Positions 42,882-51,809 of a stretch of DNA of 64,000 nucleotides are shown here, piece after piece. The position numbers and the translations under genes are program-made. The notes beneath the pieces are model-generated. The model was not told the origin of the DNA and searched no databases. It worked only from the letters and a program-made list of their open reading frames with translations. Location: the NCBI RefSeq assembly GCF_014203365.1, contig NZ_JACHIS010000001.1, forward strand, positions 3,906,001 to 3,970,000, in the 5' to 3' direction. Position 1 is the first letter of the stretch, and each line of letters starts with the position of its first letter. The stretch comes from Actinoalloteichus hymeniacidonis (GTDB taxonomy: Bacteria > Actinomycetota > Actinomycetes > Mycobacteriales > Pseudonocardiaceae).

Positions 42882-42948
42882 GTCAATGCCCGAGCTGGTA
42901 GACCGATGGTCTCTTCGTGAACCGCCCCCGACCGACGGAGCCTGCTGC

Positions 42949-43926
42949 ATGTCGCCACTCGTCCGCCCCGCCGTCGCCGTCCTGCACGATGGCCGCGATC
43001 CGCTGCCCGCCTCCGCCGAGCTCGACGAACTCGCCGAGGTCCGACCGGCCGAGGCGGACCGGCTCGCCGAGGTGCTGCCCGGCGCCGACGTGCTGTTGGC
43101 CTGGGACTTCTCCTCCGGTCAGGTCGAAAAGGCCTGGCAGGCCGCCGATTCACTGCGTTGGGTGCACTCGGCCAGCGCCGGAGTGGACCGGCTGTTGTTC
43201 CCCGGGCTACTCGACTCGGACGCGGTGCTCACCAATTCACGCGGGGTCTTCGACCAGCCCATCGCCGAGTACGTCCTGGGGTTGATCCTGGCCTTCGCCA
43301 AGGGGTTCGTCGAGACGATCGACCTGCAACGCCGGAACCACTGGCAGCACCGGGAGACCGAGCGCATCGCGGGCAGGCATGCGCTGATCATCGGCACCGG
43401 TCCCATCGGCCGTGCCACCGGCCGGTTGCTCCGCGCCGCCGGGCTGACGGTCGAGGGTGTGGGTCGCCGCCCCAGGCAGGCCGACGTGGACCTCGGGCTC
43501 GTCCACGCCAGCGAGAACCTGCTCGACGCGCTCCCCCGGGCCGACTTCGTGGTCTGCGCTGCGCCATTGACCCCCGCCACCCGAGGCATGATCGACGCAA
43601 CGGCCTTCGCCGCGATGCGCCCCACGGCGCGGTTCATCAACGTGGGGCGGGGACCGCTGGTGGTGGAGGACGACCTGATCGCCGCGCTACGGGCGGGCTC
43701 CCTGGCGGGGGCGGCCCTCGACGTCGTCGCCCAGGAACCGCTGTCGCCGGAGTCGCCACTGTGGACCATGCCGAACGTGATCGTCTCGCCGCACATGTCC
43801 GGTGACGTCACCGGCTGGCGCGCGGAGCTGTTCGAGCTGTTCCTGGCCAACCTCCGCCGCTACCGCGCGGGCGATCCACTCGAGAACGTGGTCGACAAGA
43901 ACCGGGGCTACGTCCCCACGGGATGA
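42949..43926 (+). CDS. D-2-hydroxyacid dehydrogenase family protein
   Basis: The 325-residue NAD(P)-dependent enzyme has the nucleotide fold ALIIGTGPIGRATGRLLRAAGL, CAAPLTPATRGMID, INVGRGPLVVEDDLIAALRAG and the catalytic His in SPHMSGDV; the Arg is in INVGRG and the Glu in AQEPLSPESPLW. These dehydrogenases reduce 2-keto acids to D-2-hydroxy acids or the reverse. I chose ATG 42949 because GGAG lies eight bases upstream; an in-frame ATG at 42886, five bases after the -10, could give a leaderless protein 21 residues longer. It probably forms a transcript with the amidase gene. Confidence 0.88.
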   Translation: MSPLVRPAVAVLHDGRDPLPASAELDELAEVRPAEADRLAEVLPGADVLLAWDFSSGQVEKAWQAADSLRWVHSASAGVDRLLFPGLLDSDAVLTNSRGVFDQPIAEYVLGLILAFAKGFVETIDLQRRNHWQHRETERIAGRHALIIGTGPIGRATGRLLRAAGLTVEGVGRRPRQADVDLGLVHASENLLDALPRADFVVCAAPLTPATRGMIDATAFAAMRPTARFINVGRGPLVVEDDLIAALRAGSLAGAALDVVAQEPLSPESPLWTMPNVIVSPHMSGDVTGWRAELFELFLANLRRYRAGDPLENVVDKNRGYVPTG

Positions 43927-43983
43927 GGTTCGCCCGACCGGCGGACACACGGTTGAGAAAGCTCGACGATGAGGAGGCCGACG

Positions 43984-45396
43984 GTGGGCGAGGACGTGGC
44001 GGACTTGACCGCGCTGGAACTGCGAGCCGCCTTCGACCGGGGTGAGACCACGCCCCGAGCGGCGGCCGAGGCGGTGCTGGCCCGCATCGATCGACTCGAC
44101 GAGCAGGTGAACGCCTTCTGCCTGCTCGACGAGCCGACGACGTTGGCGGCCGCCGACGCCGCCACCGAGCGGTTGCGACGGGGCGACTCGCGCGGTGCGC
44201 TCGATGGCATCCCGGTGTCCATCAAGGACGTGCTGCTCACCACCGGGTGGCCCACCCTGCGTGGTTCGCGGACCACCGATCCCGACCAGCCCTGGGACGC
44301 CGACGGGCCCTCGGTGGCGCGGCTACGCGAGCACGGGGCGGTGTTCGTCGGCAAGACCACCACCCCGGAGCTCGCCTGGAAGGGCGTCACGGACGGGCCG
44401 TTGACCGGTGTCACCCGCAATCCCTGGGACACCAGCCGGACGGCGGGCGGTTCCAGCGGTGGCGGTGCCGCGGCCGTGGCGCTGGGCATGGCCCCGCTGA
44501 CGCTGGGCACCGACGGCGGCGGCTCGGTGCGCATCCCCGGCAGCTTCTGTGGAATCTTCGCGCTCAAGCCCACCTACGGACTGGTACCGCACTATCCCAG
44601 CAGCCCGTTCGGCACCCTGGCCCATGTCGGCCCGATGACCAGGACCGTCGCCGACGCAGCGCTGCTACTCGACGCGGTCGCGGTCCCGGACCCGCGTGAC
44701 TGGTCCGCGTTGCCCGCTCCCACGGCGTCCTTCCTCGACGGACTGGACGCCGGAGTTCGCGGGCTGCGGATCGCCTACAGCCCCGATCTCGGCTACATCG
44801 AGGTGGATCCGGCGATCGCCGAGCAGGTCGCGGCCGCCGCCGCGGTGTTCACCGAACTCGGTGCCACCGTGGAGGAGGTCGGACCCGGATTCGCCGACCC
44901 GGTCGCCGATTTCCACACCCTGTGGTTCTCCGGTGCGGCGAAATCCCTGGAGACCCTGTCGAGGACACAGCTGGCCGAGCTGGACCCGGGGCTGCGCGAG
45001 ATCGCGGAGCAGGGCGCGGGCTACTCGGCGTTGGACTATCTCACGGCCAATGCCTGCCGCGCCGCCCTCGGCGCCGTGATGGGCGATTTCCATCAGCGCT
45101 ACGACCTGCTGCTCACCCCCACGATGCCCGTCGCGGCCTTCGAGGCGGGCATGGAGGTACCAGCCGGGTCGGCCGAGGCGCGGTGGACCAGCTGGACGCG
45201 GTTCACCTATCCCTTCAACATGACCCAGCAACCGGCCGCGTCGGTGCCCTGCGGGTTCACCTCCGACGGCTTGCCGATCGGCCTCCAGGTGGTCGGCCCC
45301 CGGCATGCCGACGCGATGGTGCTGGCTGCCTGCCACGCCTTCGAGCAGGCCCGACCGTGGCATCGGCGGCGTCCGCCCCTGCTCGCGGCGGGCTGA
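43984..45396 (+). CDS. amidase (amidase signature family)
   Basis: A 470-residue Ser-cisSer-Lys hydrolase: K81 (VSIKDV), cis-Ser S157 (TAGGSSGGG) and nucleophile S181 (LGTDGGGSVRIPG). The C-terminal FNMTQQPAASVPCG is typical of the family. It hydrolyses a C-N amide bond and releases ammonia or an amine. AGGAGG six bases before the GTG at 43984 makes this start better than the ATG at 43969. It follows the dehydrogenase by 57 bases. In this regulon it may release the amino or carboxylic product that feeds gabT/gabD, but the substrate is not evident. Confidence 0.9.
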   Translation: MGEDVADLTALELRAAFDRGETTPRAAAEAVLARIDRLDEQVNAFCLLDEPTTLAAADAATERLRRGDSRGALDGIPVSIKDVLLTTGWPTLRGSRTTDPDQPWDADGPSVARLREHGAVFVGKTTTPELAWKGVTDGPLTGVTRNPWDTSRTAGGSSGGGAAAVALGMAPLTLGTDGGGSVRIPGSFCGIFALKPTYGLVPHYPSSPFGTLAHVGPMTRTVADAALLLDAVAVPDPRDWSALPAPTASFLDGLDAGVRGLRIAYSPDLGYIEVDPAIAEQVAAAAAVFTELGATVEEVGPGFADPVADFHTLWFSGAAKSLETLSRTQLAELDPGLREIAEQGAGYSALDYLTANACRAALGAVMGDFHQRYDLLLTPTMPVAAFEAGMEVPAGSAEARWTSWTRFTYPFNMTQQPAASVPCGFTSDGLPIGLQVVGPRHADAMVLAACHAFEQARPWHRRRPPLLAAG

Positions 45397-45401
45397 TCAC
45401 C

Positions 45402-46358
45402 TCACCGCTCGACTCGACCATCCTCCACGGTGGGAGGCGGTAGCGTCTCGGACGGCTGCGGTGCGGGATCCTCGGCGAGCACCGCTGACAACACCCGCAT
45501 GCCCTCCTTCTCGATCGGGAAATGGCCCGCACCCGGTAACAGCACCAGCCGGGTGGGGGCGGTGATCCGCTCGAAGAACGGCAGGCTGAGTTCCACCGGC
45601 GTCCAACGATCCGCAGCCGGATGGGCCAGCACCAGCTCGGGTCCGGTGAAGTCCTCGGGTTCGACGCTCGGCACGGCGTCGAGATAGCTCTGCAGGAACC
45701 CCAGCGGCAACCGGTTCCCGCCGCCTCGCCGATCCCGGAGGACCAGGTCGACCAACGCAGGCTCGTTGCCGACCGCCCGCATGTTCGCCAGGAGACGCAA
45801 CGGCAGCTCGATCCGTGCGAGCGGCCCGATCGCCGCGCGCAGCATAGGTCGCGCCATCGCGCCCAGCCACGGGGTTCGCGCGATACCCCGGCGAACACGC
45901 CGGTCGCGAGTGTCCAACAGGCAGGTGACGACCACGCGATCGGCGAGTCCGGTCCGCGCGGCGACCTCGTAGGCGATCATGCCGCCCATGCTCGCGCCGA
46001 TCAACGTCAACGGACGCGGATCGCCGCGCCGCTCGGCACGGAGCAGGTCGCAGACCAGCTCGATCCAGGCCCCGTACCTCAGCGAGCCGCGCCGAGGCGC
46101 CTGCGTCCGACCGTAGCCGGGCAGATCCGGCACCAACACCTCGAAACCTCGACAGGCCAGCTGCGAGCTGACCGGCCACATCGTCGCCGAATTGCCGCCC
46201 ACGCCGTGCACCAGCAGCGCCCGTCGAGGCGCATCGGGCTCGCCGACCCGTTCGAGGTGTACCGCCGGATCACGGCCGTGCCACCAGGTCGAGCGTCGGG
46301 TGGGCAACCGCTCGGGGCGAAGATCGTCGGCCAACAGCGCCAGATAGTCGTCATGCAC
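45402..46358 (-). CDS. alpha/beta hydrolase
   Basis: A 318-residue hydrolase: oxyanion region LLVHGVGGNSATMWP, VPDLPGYGRTQAP, nucleophile Ser in LIGASMGGMIAYEVA (G-x-S-x-G), Asp in the WTPVELSLPFF/PTRLVLLPG region and catalytic His in GAGHFPIEKEG. The start is GTG 46358; a longer frame continues upstream into the TetR gene and is rejected. The gene is divergent from the TetR regulator, so it is probably that regulator's target. Esterase, epoxide hydrolase or C-C hydrolase activities are all possible. Confidence 0.85.
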   Translation of the reverse strand: MHDDYLALLADDLRPERLPTRRSTWWHGRDPAVHLERVGEPDAPRRALLVHGVGGNSATMWPVSSQLACRGFEVLVPDLPGYGRTQAPRRGSLRYGAWIELVCDLLRAERRGDPRPLTLIGASMGGMIAYEVAARTGLADRVVVTCLLDTRDRRVRRGIARTPWLGAMARPMLRAAIGPLARIELPLRLLANMRAVGNEPALVDLVLRDRRGGGNRLPLGFLQSYLDAVPSVEPEDFTGPELVLAHPAADRWTPVELSLPFFERITAPTRLVLLPGAGHFPIEKEGMRVLSAVLAEDPAPQPSETLPPPTVEDGRVER

Positions 46359-46459
46359 ACCGATAGTCTTGAAGCCCTGGACCGACTCCGACAACTCGCA
46401 TTGGGGCGCTCGTCGACACTCCCCGCAAGATCCCTCGCCAGCAGCGTTCACGGGAGACC

Positions 46460-47029
46460 GTGGCGGTGGTGCTGGAGGCGGCTGCTCAGCTTTTCGATCG
46501 AAACGGCCTGGCCGCGACCACGAATCACATCGCCGAACGGGCCGGGGTGTCCATCGGAACGGTGTACCAGTACTTCCCACGCAAACAGGCCCTGCTGTAC
46601 GCGCTGGCGGTCCAGCACGCCGCCGTGGCGACCGCACGACTGGACACGGTGTTCGCCGAGCTACGCGATCGGCAGCCGTCCTTCGAGGACCTCGCGAGCG
46701 TGCTCGCCTCGGAGCTGGTGGCGCTGCATGCGGCGCGGCCGAGGCTGCACGCCCTGATGCACCGCAACGCGCCGAGGGTCGCGGAGGGGGTCGCCGAGTT
46801 GCACGCCTTCGCCGACCGGACGATCGACGAGGTGTCCCACCACCTGATCCGCTGTGGACTGGGCGGCACGATGCCGGAGCTGGTGGCGGCGACACTGGTC
46901 CACGCCGTCGACGCACAACTGCACCGGGTACTGCTCGAGGCGCTGCCCGCACCGGCCGATCAGGTCGATCGACTGGTCGCGCTGATGCTCGCGGTCGCGG
47001 GTGCGGCACCGGAGCACCGACAGGCCTAG
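46460..47029 (+). CDS. TetR-family transcriptional regulator (start uncertain)
   Basis: The 189-residue reading has an HTH typical of TetR (IAERAGVSIGTVYQYFPRKQALLYAL) and a helical ligand-binding domain. From the GTG at 46460 the first helix begins almost at once. The codons just upstream encode TPRKIPRQQRSRETV, the basic stretch that usually precedes it in TetR proteins, but no ATG, GTG or TTG lies in frame between the stop near 46366-46368 and 46460. A rare start such as ATT or a sequence error upstream is possible. It is divergent from the alpha/beta hydrolase gene and likely represses it. Confidence 0.8.
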   Translation: MAVVLEAAAQLFDRNGLAATTNHIAERAGVSIGTVYQYFPRKQALLYALAVQHAAVATARLDTVFAELRDRQPSFEDLASVLASELVALHAARPRLHALMHRNAPRVAEGVAELHAFADRTIDEVSHHLIRCGLGGTMPELVAATLVHAVDAQLHRVLLEALPAPADQVDRLVALMLAVAGAAPEHRQA

Positions 47030-47260
47030 TCGGCGGGCCTGGCAGCGGATCGCTTTCGCATCGGCGGTTCGATGCAGTCGGTGCCGCGCGCCGAGAGCCG
47101 CGTCGCACGGCAGGCAGGACTCTGTTGCCGAGGCAACAGGGCTGGAACAATCAGCGGACCCGGACCCGATCCAGGGATGCGCCGCACAAGCCGCGCCGGT
47201 CCACCACAGCGCCCGCGATATGCACGCGGGCTCGATTCCACCGAGAGAGGCCTCTTCGAC

Positions 47261-47737
47261 ATGGGTAGGAAGCACGACTACGAGATCACCGTGCAGTGGA
47301 CCGGTAACAGCGGGCCGGGCACCTCGGGCTACCGCGCCTACAGCCGCGACCACGACATCACGGCGTCGGGCAAGACGACGATCCAGGCCAGCGCCGACCC
47401 GGCGTTCGTCGGCGACCCGCAACGCTGGAATCCCGAGGACCTGTTGGTGGCCTCGCTCTCCGAGTGCCACATGCTCAGTTATCTCTCGTTGTGCTCGCGA
47501 GAGGGTGTCGTGGTCGTCGACTACACCGACACCGCCCGAGGGACGATGGAGGAGTCCGCGCGGACCGGCGGCCGGTTCGTCGAGGTCGTCCTGGCACCCG
47601 TGGTCACGGTCGCGGAGGCGGGCTTGGTCGCCAAGGCCGAGGAGCTGCACGAGCGGGCCCACGAGGTCTGTTTCATCGCGAACTCGGTGAACTTCCCGGT
47701 TCGGCACACCCCGACCATCCGGGTCGAGGGCGCATGA
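47261..47737 (+). CDS. OsmC-family peroxide-related protein
   Basis: A 158-residue OsmC/Ohr fold protein beginning MGRKHDYEITVQWTGNSG, with NPEDLLVASLSECHMLSYLSL carrying the first redox Cys and HEVCFIANSVNFPV the second. The two-Cys pair reduces organic hydroperoxides in Ohr/OsmC proteins. The sequence is closer to general OsmC-like proteins than to Ohr. Start at ATG 47261; GAGAGG upstream is moderate. No OhrR regulator adjacent; the TetR gene 230 bases upstream is co-oriented. Confidence 0.88.
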   Translation: MGRKHDYEITVQWTGNSGPGTSGYRAYSRDHDITASGKTTIQASADPAFVGDPQRWNPEDLLVASLSECHMLSYLSLCSREGVVVVDYTDTARGTMEESARTGGRFVEVVLAPVVTVAEAGLVAKAEELHERAHEVCFIANSVNFPVRHTPTIRVEGA

Positions 47738-47878
47738 ACAGCTGAGCAGCCGACTTCGGACCGGGGCGCACCGTCTGCCCCGACACCGCAGGGGTCGCCC
47801 GTGCTCGACTTCGCGGCCGACCACCGAGCGACGCGCTCCGGTCCCGGTCGGCGAGGCCCACGCCCGTCGGCTCCGGGG

Positions 47879-49318
47879 TCAGCGCGGCATCAAGCTGGTC
47901 ATGACGTGTTTGAACCGCGTGTAGTCGTCCAAGCCGTGTCGCGAGACCCCGGTCCCGTGTCCGGAATGCCGAAAGCCGTTGTGCGGCATCTCGGGCACCA
48001 CGCTGCCGTGTGTGTTGATCCAGACGCTTCCGAAGGACAGCGCCGAGGACACTCGGGCGGCCAAGGCGTTGTCCGCGGTCCACACACTCGCCGCCCGGCC
48101 GTAGCGGACGCCGTTGGCCAGGGTGAGCGCCTCCTCGACGTCGGTGAACCGCTGGACGGTCAGCACCGGACCGAACACCTCGTTCTGGACCACCTCGTCG
48201 TCCTGGCGGACACCCGCGATCACCGTGGGCCGCAGGAAGAATCCCGTCTCCCGGGTACGACCTCCGGTCGTCAAGACATCGGCATGATCGGGCAGTCGAT
48301 CGAGGTAACCGTTGACCTGTTCGAACTGGGTGAGATTGTTCAAGGGCCCGTAGTCGGCAGAGACGTCCTGAGGCGGCCCGGTGCGCAGGGCCTGCGCTCG
48401 CGTGACGATCTCGGCCACGAGTTCCTCGTAGACGGTTTCCGCTGCGAGGATCCGCGTCGCCGCCAGACAGTCCTGCCCGCCGTTGGCGAACGCGGCCCGC
48501 ACCAACCGCGCCGCCGTGTCCGGGATGTCCACATCGGCGAAGACGACGGCGGGTGCCTTGCCGCCCAATCGGAGATGAACGCGCTTGAGATCGGAGGCGG
48601 CCGAGCCCGCGACCTCCATTCCCGAGCGCACCGAGCCGGTCAAGGCGATCAGCCTCGGCGCCTCGTGTGCCACCATCGCGCGCCCGGTGTCCCGGTCGCC
48701 ACAGAGGACGTTGAGCGTGCCCGGCGGGAGCACTGAGGCGGCGTGCTCGGCGAGGAGCAGGCTCGTGGTCGGAGTCGTCTCGGCCGGTTTGAGCACCACC
48801 GCGTTGCCTGCCGCGAGCGCCGGGGCGATCGAGGCCGCCGCGAAGACCAGCGGATGACTGTGCGGCGTGACCTGCGCGCACACTCCCAACGGCTCGCTGT
48901 GCAGCATCGAGGAATGTCCCGGCACGTACTCGCCACTGGCCGTGCCGTCCAGTACCCGGGCGGCCCCGGCGAAGAAGCGGATCTGGTCGACGGCCTGCGG
49001 TAGTTCATCCTCCACGACCTGCCGCACCGGTTTACCGGTGATCGCGCATTCGGCGAACACGAAATCCGCGGCGGCGTCCTCGACCGAGTCCGCCAAGCGC
49101 AGCAACGCACGTTGCCGTTGGGCCGGCGTGGTGCTCGCCCAGGTCTCGTGCGCACGTTCGGCCTCACGCATGGCGGCATCGACGTCGGGCCAGCGACTCA
49201 GCGGTGCGTCGCCGACCTCCTGGGCGGTGCTGGGATCGATCAGGGTCGTCGTCGATCCGTCCACCGTGTCGACATACTCGCCGCCGACGAAGTTACGCAG
49301 CATCGCCAGGTCGTCCAC
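47879..49318 (-). CDS. aldehyde-dehydrogenase-like protein with altered active site
   Basis: A 479-residue ALDH-fold protein. Cofactor Lys K177 (VVLKPAETTP) and nucleophile C284 (NGGQDCLAATR) are present. The general-base Glu, in the usual ELGGK, is Arg250 (LRLGGK), and the oxyanion Asn of PWN(F/Y)P is replaced: residues 152-156 read PHSHP. Overall sequence is nearest to aminobutyraldehyde-type dehydrogenases (GQDCLAATRI, FGPVLTVQRFTD). With the base and oxyanion residue missing, normal dehydrogenase turnover is doubtful. The GTG at 49318 is the probable start. A small helical protein gene lies 42 bases upstream on the same strand. Confidence 0.85.
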   Translation of the reverse strand: MDDLAMLRNFVGGEYVDTVDGSTTTLIDPSTAQEVGDAPLSRWPDVDAAMREAERAHETWASTTPAQRQRALLRLADSVEDAAADFVFAECAITGKPVRQVVEDELPQAVDQIRFFAGAARVLDGTASGEYVPGHSSMLHSEPLGVCAQVTPHSHPLVFAAASIAPALAAGNAVVLKPAETTPTTSLLLAEHAASVLPPGTLNVLCGDRDTGRAMVAHEAPRLIALTGSVRSGMEVAGSAASDLKRVHLRLGGKAPAVVFADVDIPDTAARLVRAAFANGGQDCLAATRILAAETVYEELVAEIVTRAQALRTGPPQDVSADYGPLNNLTQFEQVNGYLDRLPDHADVLTTGGRTRETGFFLRPTVIAGVRQDDEVVQNEVFGPVLTVQRFTDVEEALTLANGVRYGRAASVWTADNALAARVSSALSFGSVWINTHGSVVPEMPHNGFRHSGHGTGVSRHGLDDYTRFKHVMTSLMPR

Positions 49319-49360
49319 TGTCGAATCCGCCCATCCCGGGTTGCGCCGAGGCGCAGGTGG

Positions 49361-49663
49361 TCACTCCGTCTCGCCCGCCGCCTTGTGCACGGCATCGACC
49401 AGCAGACCGAGCTCGCCACCCGCGTGGGCCAACCGTTCGGCCACCACACTGGCATGTCCCGAGAGATCCCCCCCGTAACCGGTGCTGCGCAACCACTGGG
49501 TGATTCCGTCCAAGCCGTCGGCGGCACCGGTCACGGCGGCGGCCAGGCCCGCCACGATCCGCTCGATATCGGAGAGACTGTGCAGCGCATTGGTGTCCGA
49601 GAGCTGGTCGCCCAGCTGGCGGGCGGCTTCGCCGACTTCTTGTGCGACATCTGCGGGGGGCAT
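49361..49663 (-). CDS. small helical protein, function unknown
   Basis: A 100-residue, largely helical product (MPPADVAQEVGEAARQLGDQ, then SLSDIERIVAGLAAAVTGAAD and HASVVAERLAHAGGELGLLV). It recalls WXG100-size helical hairpins but has no WXG motif. AGGA precedes the ATG at 49663 at a normal distance. It lies upstream of the ALDH-like gene and may be cotranscribed with it. No family recognised. Confidence 0.65.
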   Translation of the reverse strand: MPPADVAQEVGEAARQLGDQLSDTNALHSLSDIERIVAGLAAAVTGAADGLDGITQWLRSTGYGGDLSGHASVVAERLAHAGGELGLLVDAVHKAAGETE

Positions 49664-50002
49664 CGCGTCGTTCCTATCGACGTCCTTGGCCCCGCGCCGC
49701 GGACCGGTGCGCGGGACCGGCTTGTAGCGGCCGGCCCTACCCGTCTGTCGTTCCCGGTGCGTGGAGGCATCCATGAGTTGCGAGGGTAGTCCCCTTCGGC
49801 CCCTTCGTGTGCAGACTCCCGGGCCACCGATGATCGGCGAGTCGGGGGTCATCATGATCACTCAACGTGATATTCCGTGCTCAGTCGTCGCGGCGTCATC
49901 TCTCCGACACCGAGTGGACGGCGCGTCCGGTCCTGAATCGACATCTCGATGTGTTGGGACACGCAGTCCGCCGGATCGTCGGTCGGCACCCGGCGGACGC
50001 GC
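49664..50002. other. intergenic region between small helical protein gene and SPFH gene
   Basis: About 340 bp with no convincing gene. It includes a less GC-rich stretch at 49840-49890 (GGTCATCATGATCACTC) containing the palindrome TCATGA; promoter for the minus-strand small gene probably lies here. Confidence 0.4.
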
Positions 50003-51187
50003 TCATTCTCCGGGCTCGGCCCCGGGTTCCCGGCCTGCGCCGAGTTCCGGGCCTGCCGACGACTTCAGCGCGCCCAGGCCCGAGACCGGGCTCGGCACCT
50101 CCTTCCGGGCGACCTCCTCGGCGGCGCGGACCGCTTCGGCGACCTTGGGGTCCGATGAGGTGTCGAACCAGCTCGCGATCGACTCGTCCTGTTGTTCCGG
50201 GCGCGATTCCGGGATGTCCTCGGTCGGCGGCTCGTAGCGGAACACGCCGTCCTCCCCCGGCGCACCGAGCATCCTGGCGAACCCCTCCAGCGACTTGTTG
50301 AAGTCACTGGGGATCACCCACACCTTGTTGGCGTCGCCCTGCGCCATCTGCGGCAAGGTCTGCAGGTACTGGTAGGCAAGCAGTTCCGGGGTCGGCTTGC
50401 CCGCCTTGACCGCCGCGAAGACCTTCTCGATCGCCTTGGCCTGTCCCTGCGCTTGGAGGAATCGGGCCGCGCGATCACCCTGGGCCCGCATGATCGTGGC
50501 CTGCCGGTCGCCCTCGGCTTCGAGGATCGCCGCCTGCTTGGCGCCCTCGGCCCCCAGGATCTGCGATTGCTTCTGGCCTTCCGCGGTCTTGATCGCGGCC
50601 TCTCGCTCGCCCTCCGCAGTGAGGATCATGGCGCGCTTCTCCCGGTCCGCGCGCATCTGCTTCTCCATCGAGTCCTGGATGGACGGCGGCGGGTCGATGG
50701 CCTTCAACTCGACCCGGGCCACCCGGATCCCCCATCGCCCGGTCGCCTCGTCCAGCACACCCCGCAGCTGGCCGTTGATCTGATCACGCGAGGTCAGCGT
50801 CTGCTCCAGGGTCATCCCACCGACCACATTGCGCAGCGTGGTGGTGGTCAACTGCTCGACGCCGATGATGTAGTCGGAGATCTCGTAGACCGCCGCACGG
50901 GGATCGGTGACCTGGAAGTAGACCACCGTGTCGATGGACACCGTGAGGTTGTCCTCGGTGATCACCGGTTGCGGTGGGAACGAGACCACCTGTTCTCGGA
51001 GGTCGATCCGCTGCCGGACCCGGTCGAAGAACGGCACCAGGAGGTTCAGGCCGGGTGCGGCCACCGCATGGAACCTGCCGAGTCGCTCGATCACGGCGGC
51101 GGACGCCTGGCCGATCACGAGCACCGCCTGGGAGACGATGGCCACGATCAACAACAGGATCACGGCGAACACGATGGCAGTCGTCAT
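50003..51187 (-). CDS. SPFH/band 7 (stomatin-like) membrane protein
   Basis: A 394-residue protein with one N-terminal helix (FAVILLLIVAIVSQAVLVI), then an SPFH domain (IERLGRFHAVAAPGLNLLVPF, RIDLREQVVSFPPQPVITEDN) and a long charged coiled coil with repeated AEGE/AEGD units. It resembles M. tuberculosis Rv1488 and assembles into oligomers in the membrane, organising lipid domains or quality control. The NfeD gene upstream is its usual partner. Start at ATG 51187; an extended reading frame upstream is rejected. The last 60 residues are disordered. Confidence 0.92.
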   Translation of the reverse strand: MTTAIVFAVILLLIVAIVSQAVLVIGQASAAVIERLGRFHAVAAPGLNLLVPFFDRVRQRIDLREQVVSFPPQPVITEDNLTVSIDTVVYFQVTDPRAAVYEISDYIIGVEQLTTTTLRNVVGGMTLEQTLTSRDQINGQLRGVLDEATGRWGIRVARVELKAIDPPPSIQDSMEKQMRADREKRAMILTAEGEREAAIKTAEGQKQSQILGAEGAKQAAILEAEGDRQATIMRAQGDRAARFLQAQGQAKAIEKVFAAVKAGKPTPELLAYQYLQTLPQMAQGDANKVWVIPSDFNKSLEGFARMLGAPGEDGVFRYEPPTEDIPESRPEQQDESIASWFDTSSDPKVAEAVRAAEEVARKEVPSPVSGLGALKSSAGPELGAGREPGAEPGE

Positions 51188-51239
51188 TTGATCAAGACCC
51201 TCCACTGTAGAACGGGACGTTCGACGCCGGTCGTCTCGT

Positions 51240-51677
51240 TCATGGCGCTTCCCAGACGACGGCCGTCGCCCCCGATATCTCCATGACGGTGACCACGCGA
51301 TCGACTGCCATGACCTGGGTCGGGTCAAGGCTGCGCGCGGACCAGACCTCACCTGCGAGCCGGACCTGTCCGCCGGTCGCGCTGACCTCCGACAGGACGG
51401 TCGCCTGCTCTCCGATGAGTGCCTCGGCGTTGGTCTTCACGAGCTCGCCCCGGTTCAGGCGTCGGCGCAGCGCCGGCCGAGCCAGTGTCACCAGGCCGAC
51501 CGAGAACACTCCGAACACGGCCAGGTCGACCCAGAGCGGCATCCCGAGCCCTGCGGAGATCGCGGCCAACAGCGAGCCGAGCCCGAGCATCAACAGGACG
51601 AGCTCGCCGGAGACGACCTCGGCAACGATCAGCAGCGCTCCCACGATGACCCAGATCAGGGCTGCCATACCGTCCAT
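51240..51677 (-). CDS. NfeD-like membrane protein
   Basis: The 145-residue protein has two or three hydrophobic helices in the first 80 residues (LIWVIVGALLIVAEVVSG, VLLMLGLGSLLAAISAGLG, VDLAVFGVFSVGLV) and a C-terminal OB-like beta domain (LIGEQATVLSEVSATGGQVRLAGEVWSAR). It is the short, protease-less NfeD form that pairs with SPFH proteins, matching Rv1487. Start at ATG 51677 chosen since upstream residues add nothing to the family pattern; support is modest. Confidence 0.88.
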   Translation of the reverse strand: MDGMAALIWVIVGALLIVAEVVSGELVLLMLGLGSLLAAISAGLGMPLWVDLAVFGVFSVGLVTLARPALRRRLNRGELVKTNAEALIGEQATVLSEVSATGGQVRLAGEVWSARSLDPTQVMAVDRVVTVMEISGATAVVWEAP

Positions 51678-51809
51678 GGTGGCAGAACACTCACCGACCG
51701 GTGTGACGAGAAGCACTGCCGCAACGAGAGCGTGATCTCAACCGAGTGCGATCACCGAGGACTCGAGGATCGCCCGGCCGCGCTCACCTGCCCCGTCGCC
51801 GGGGCGTGA

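Noticed and set aside
46359-47150. Upstream extension of the alpha/beta hydrolase frame to 582 residues
   Set aside because: It runs through the TetR gene on the opposite strand, is Arg/Pro-rich with no domain, and is an effect of high GC. The hydrolase starts at 46358.
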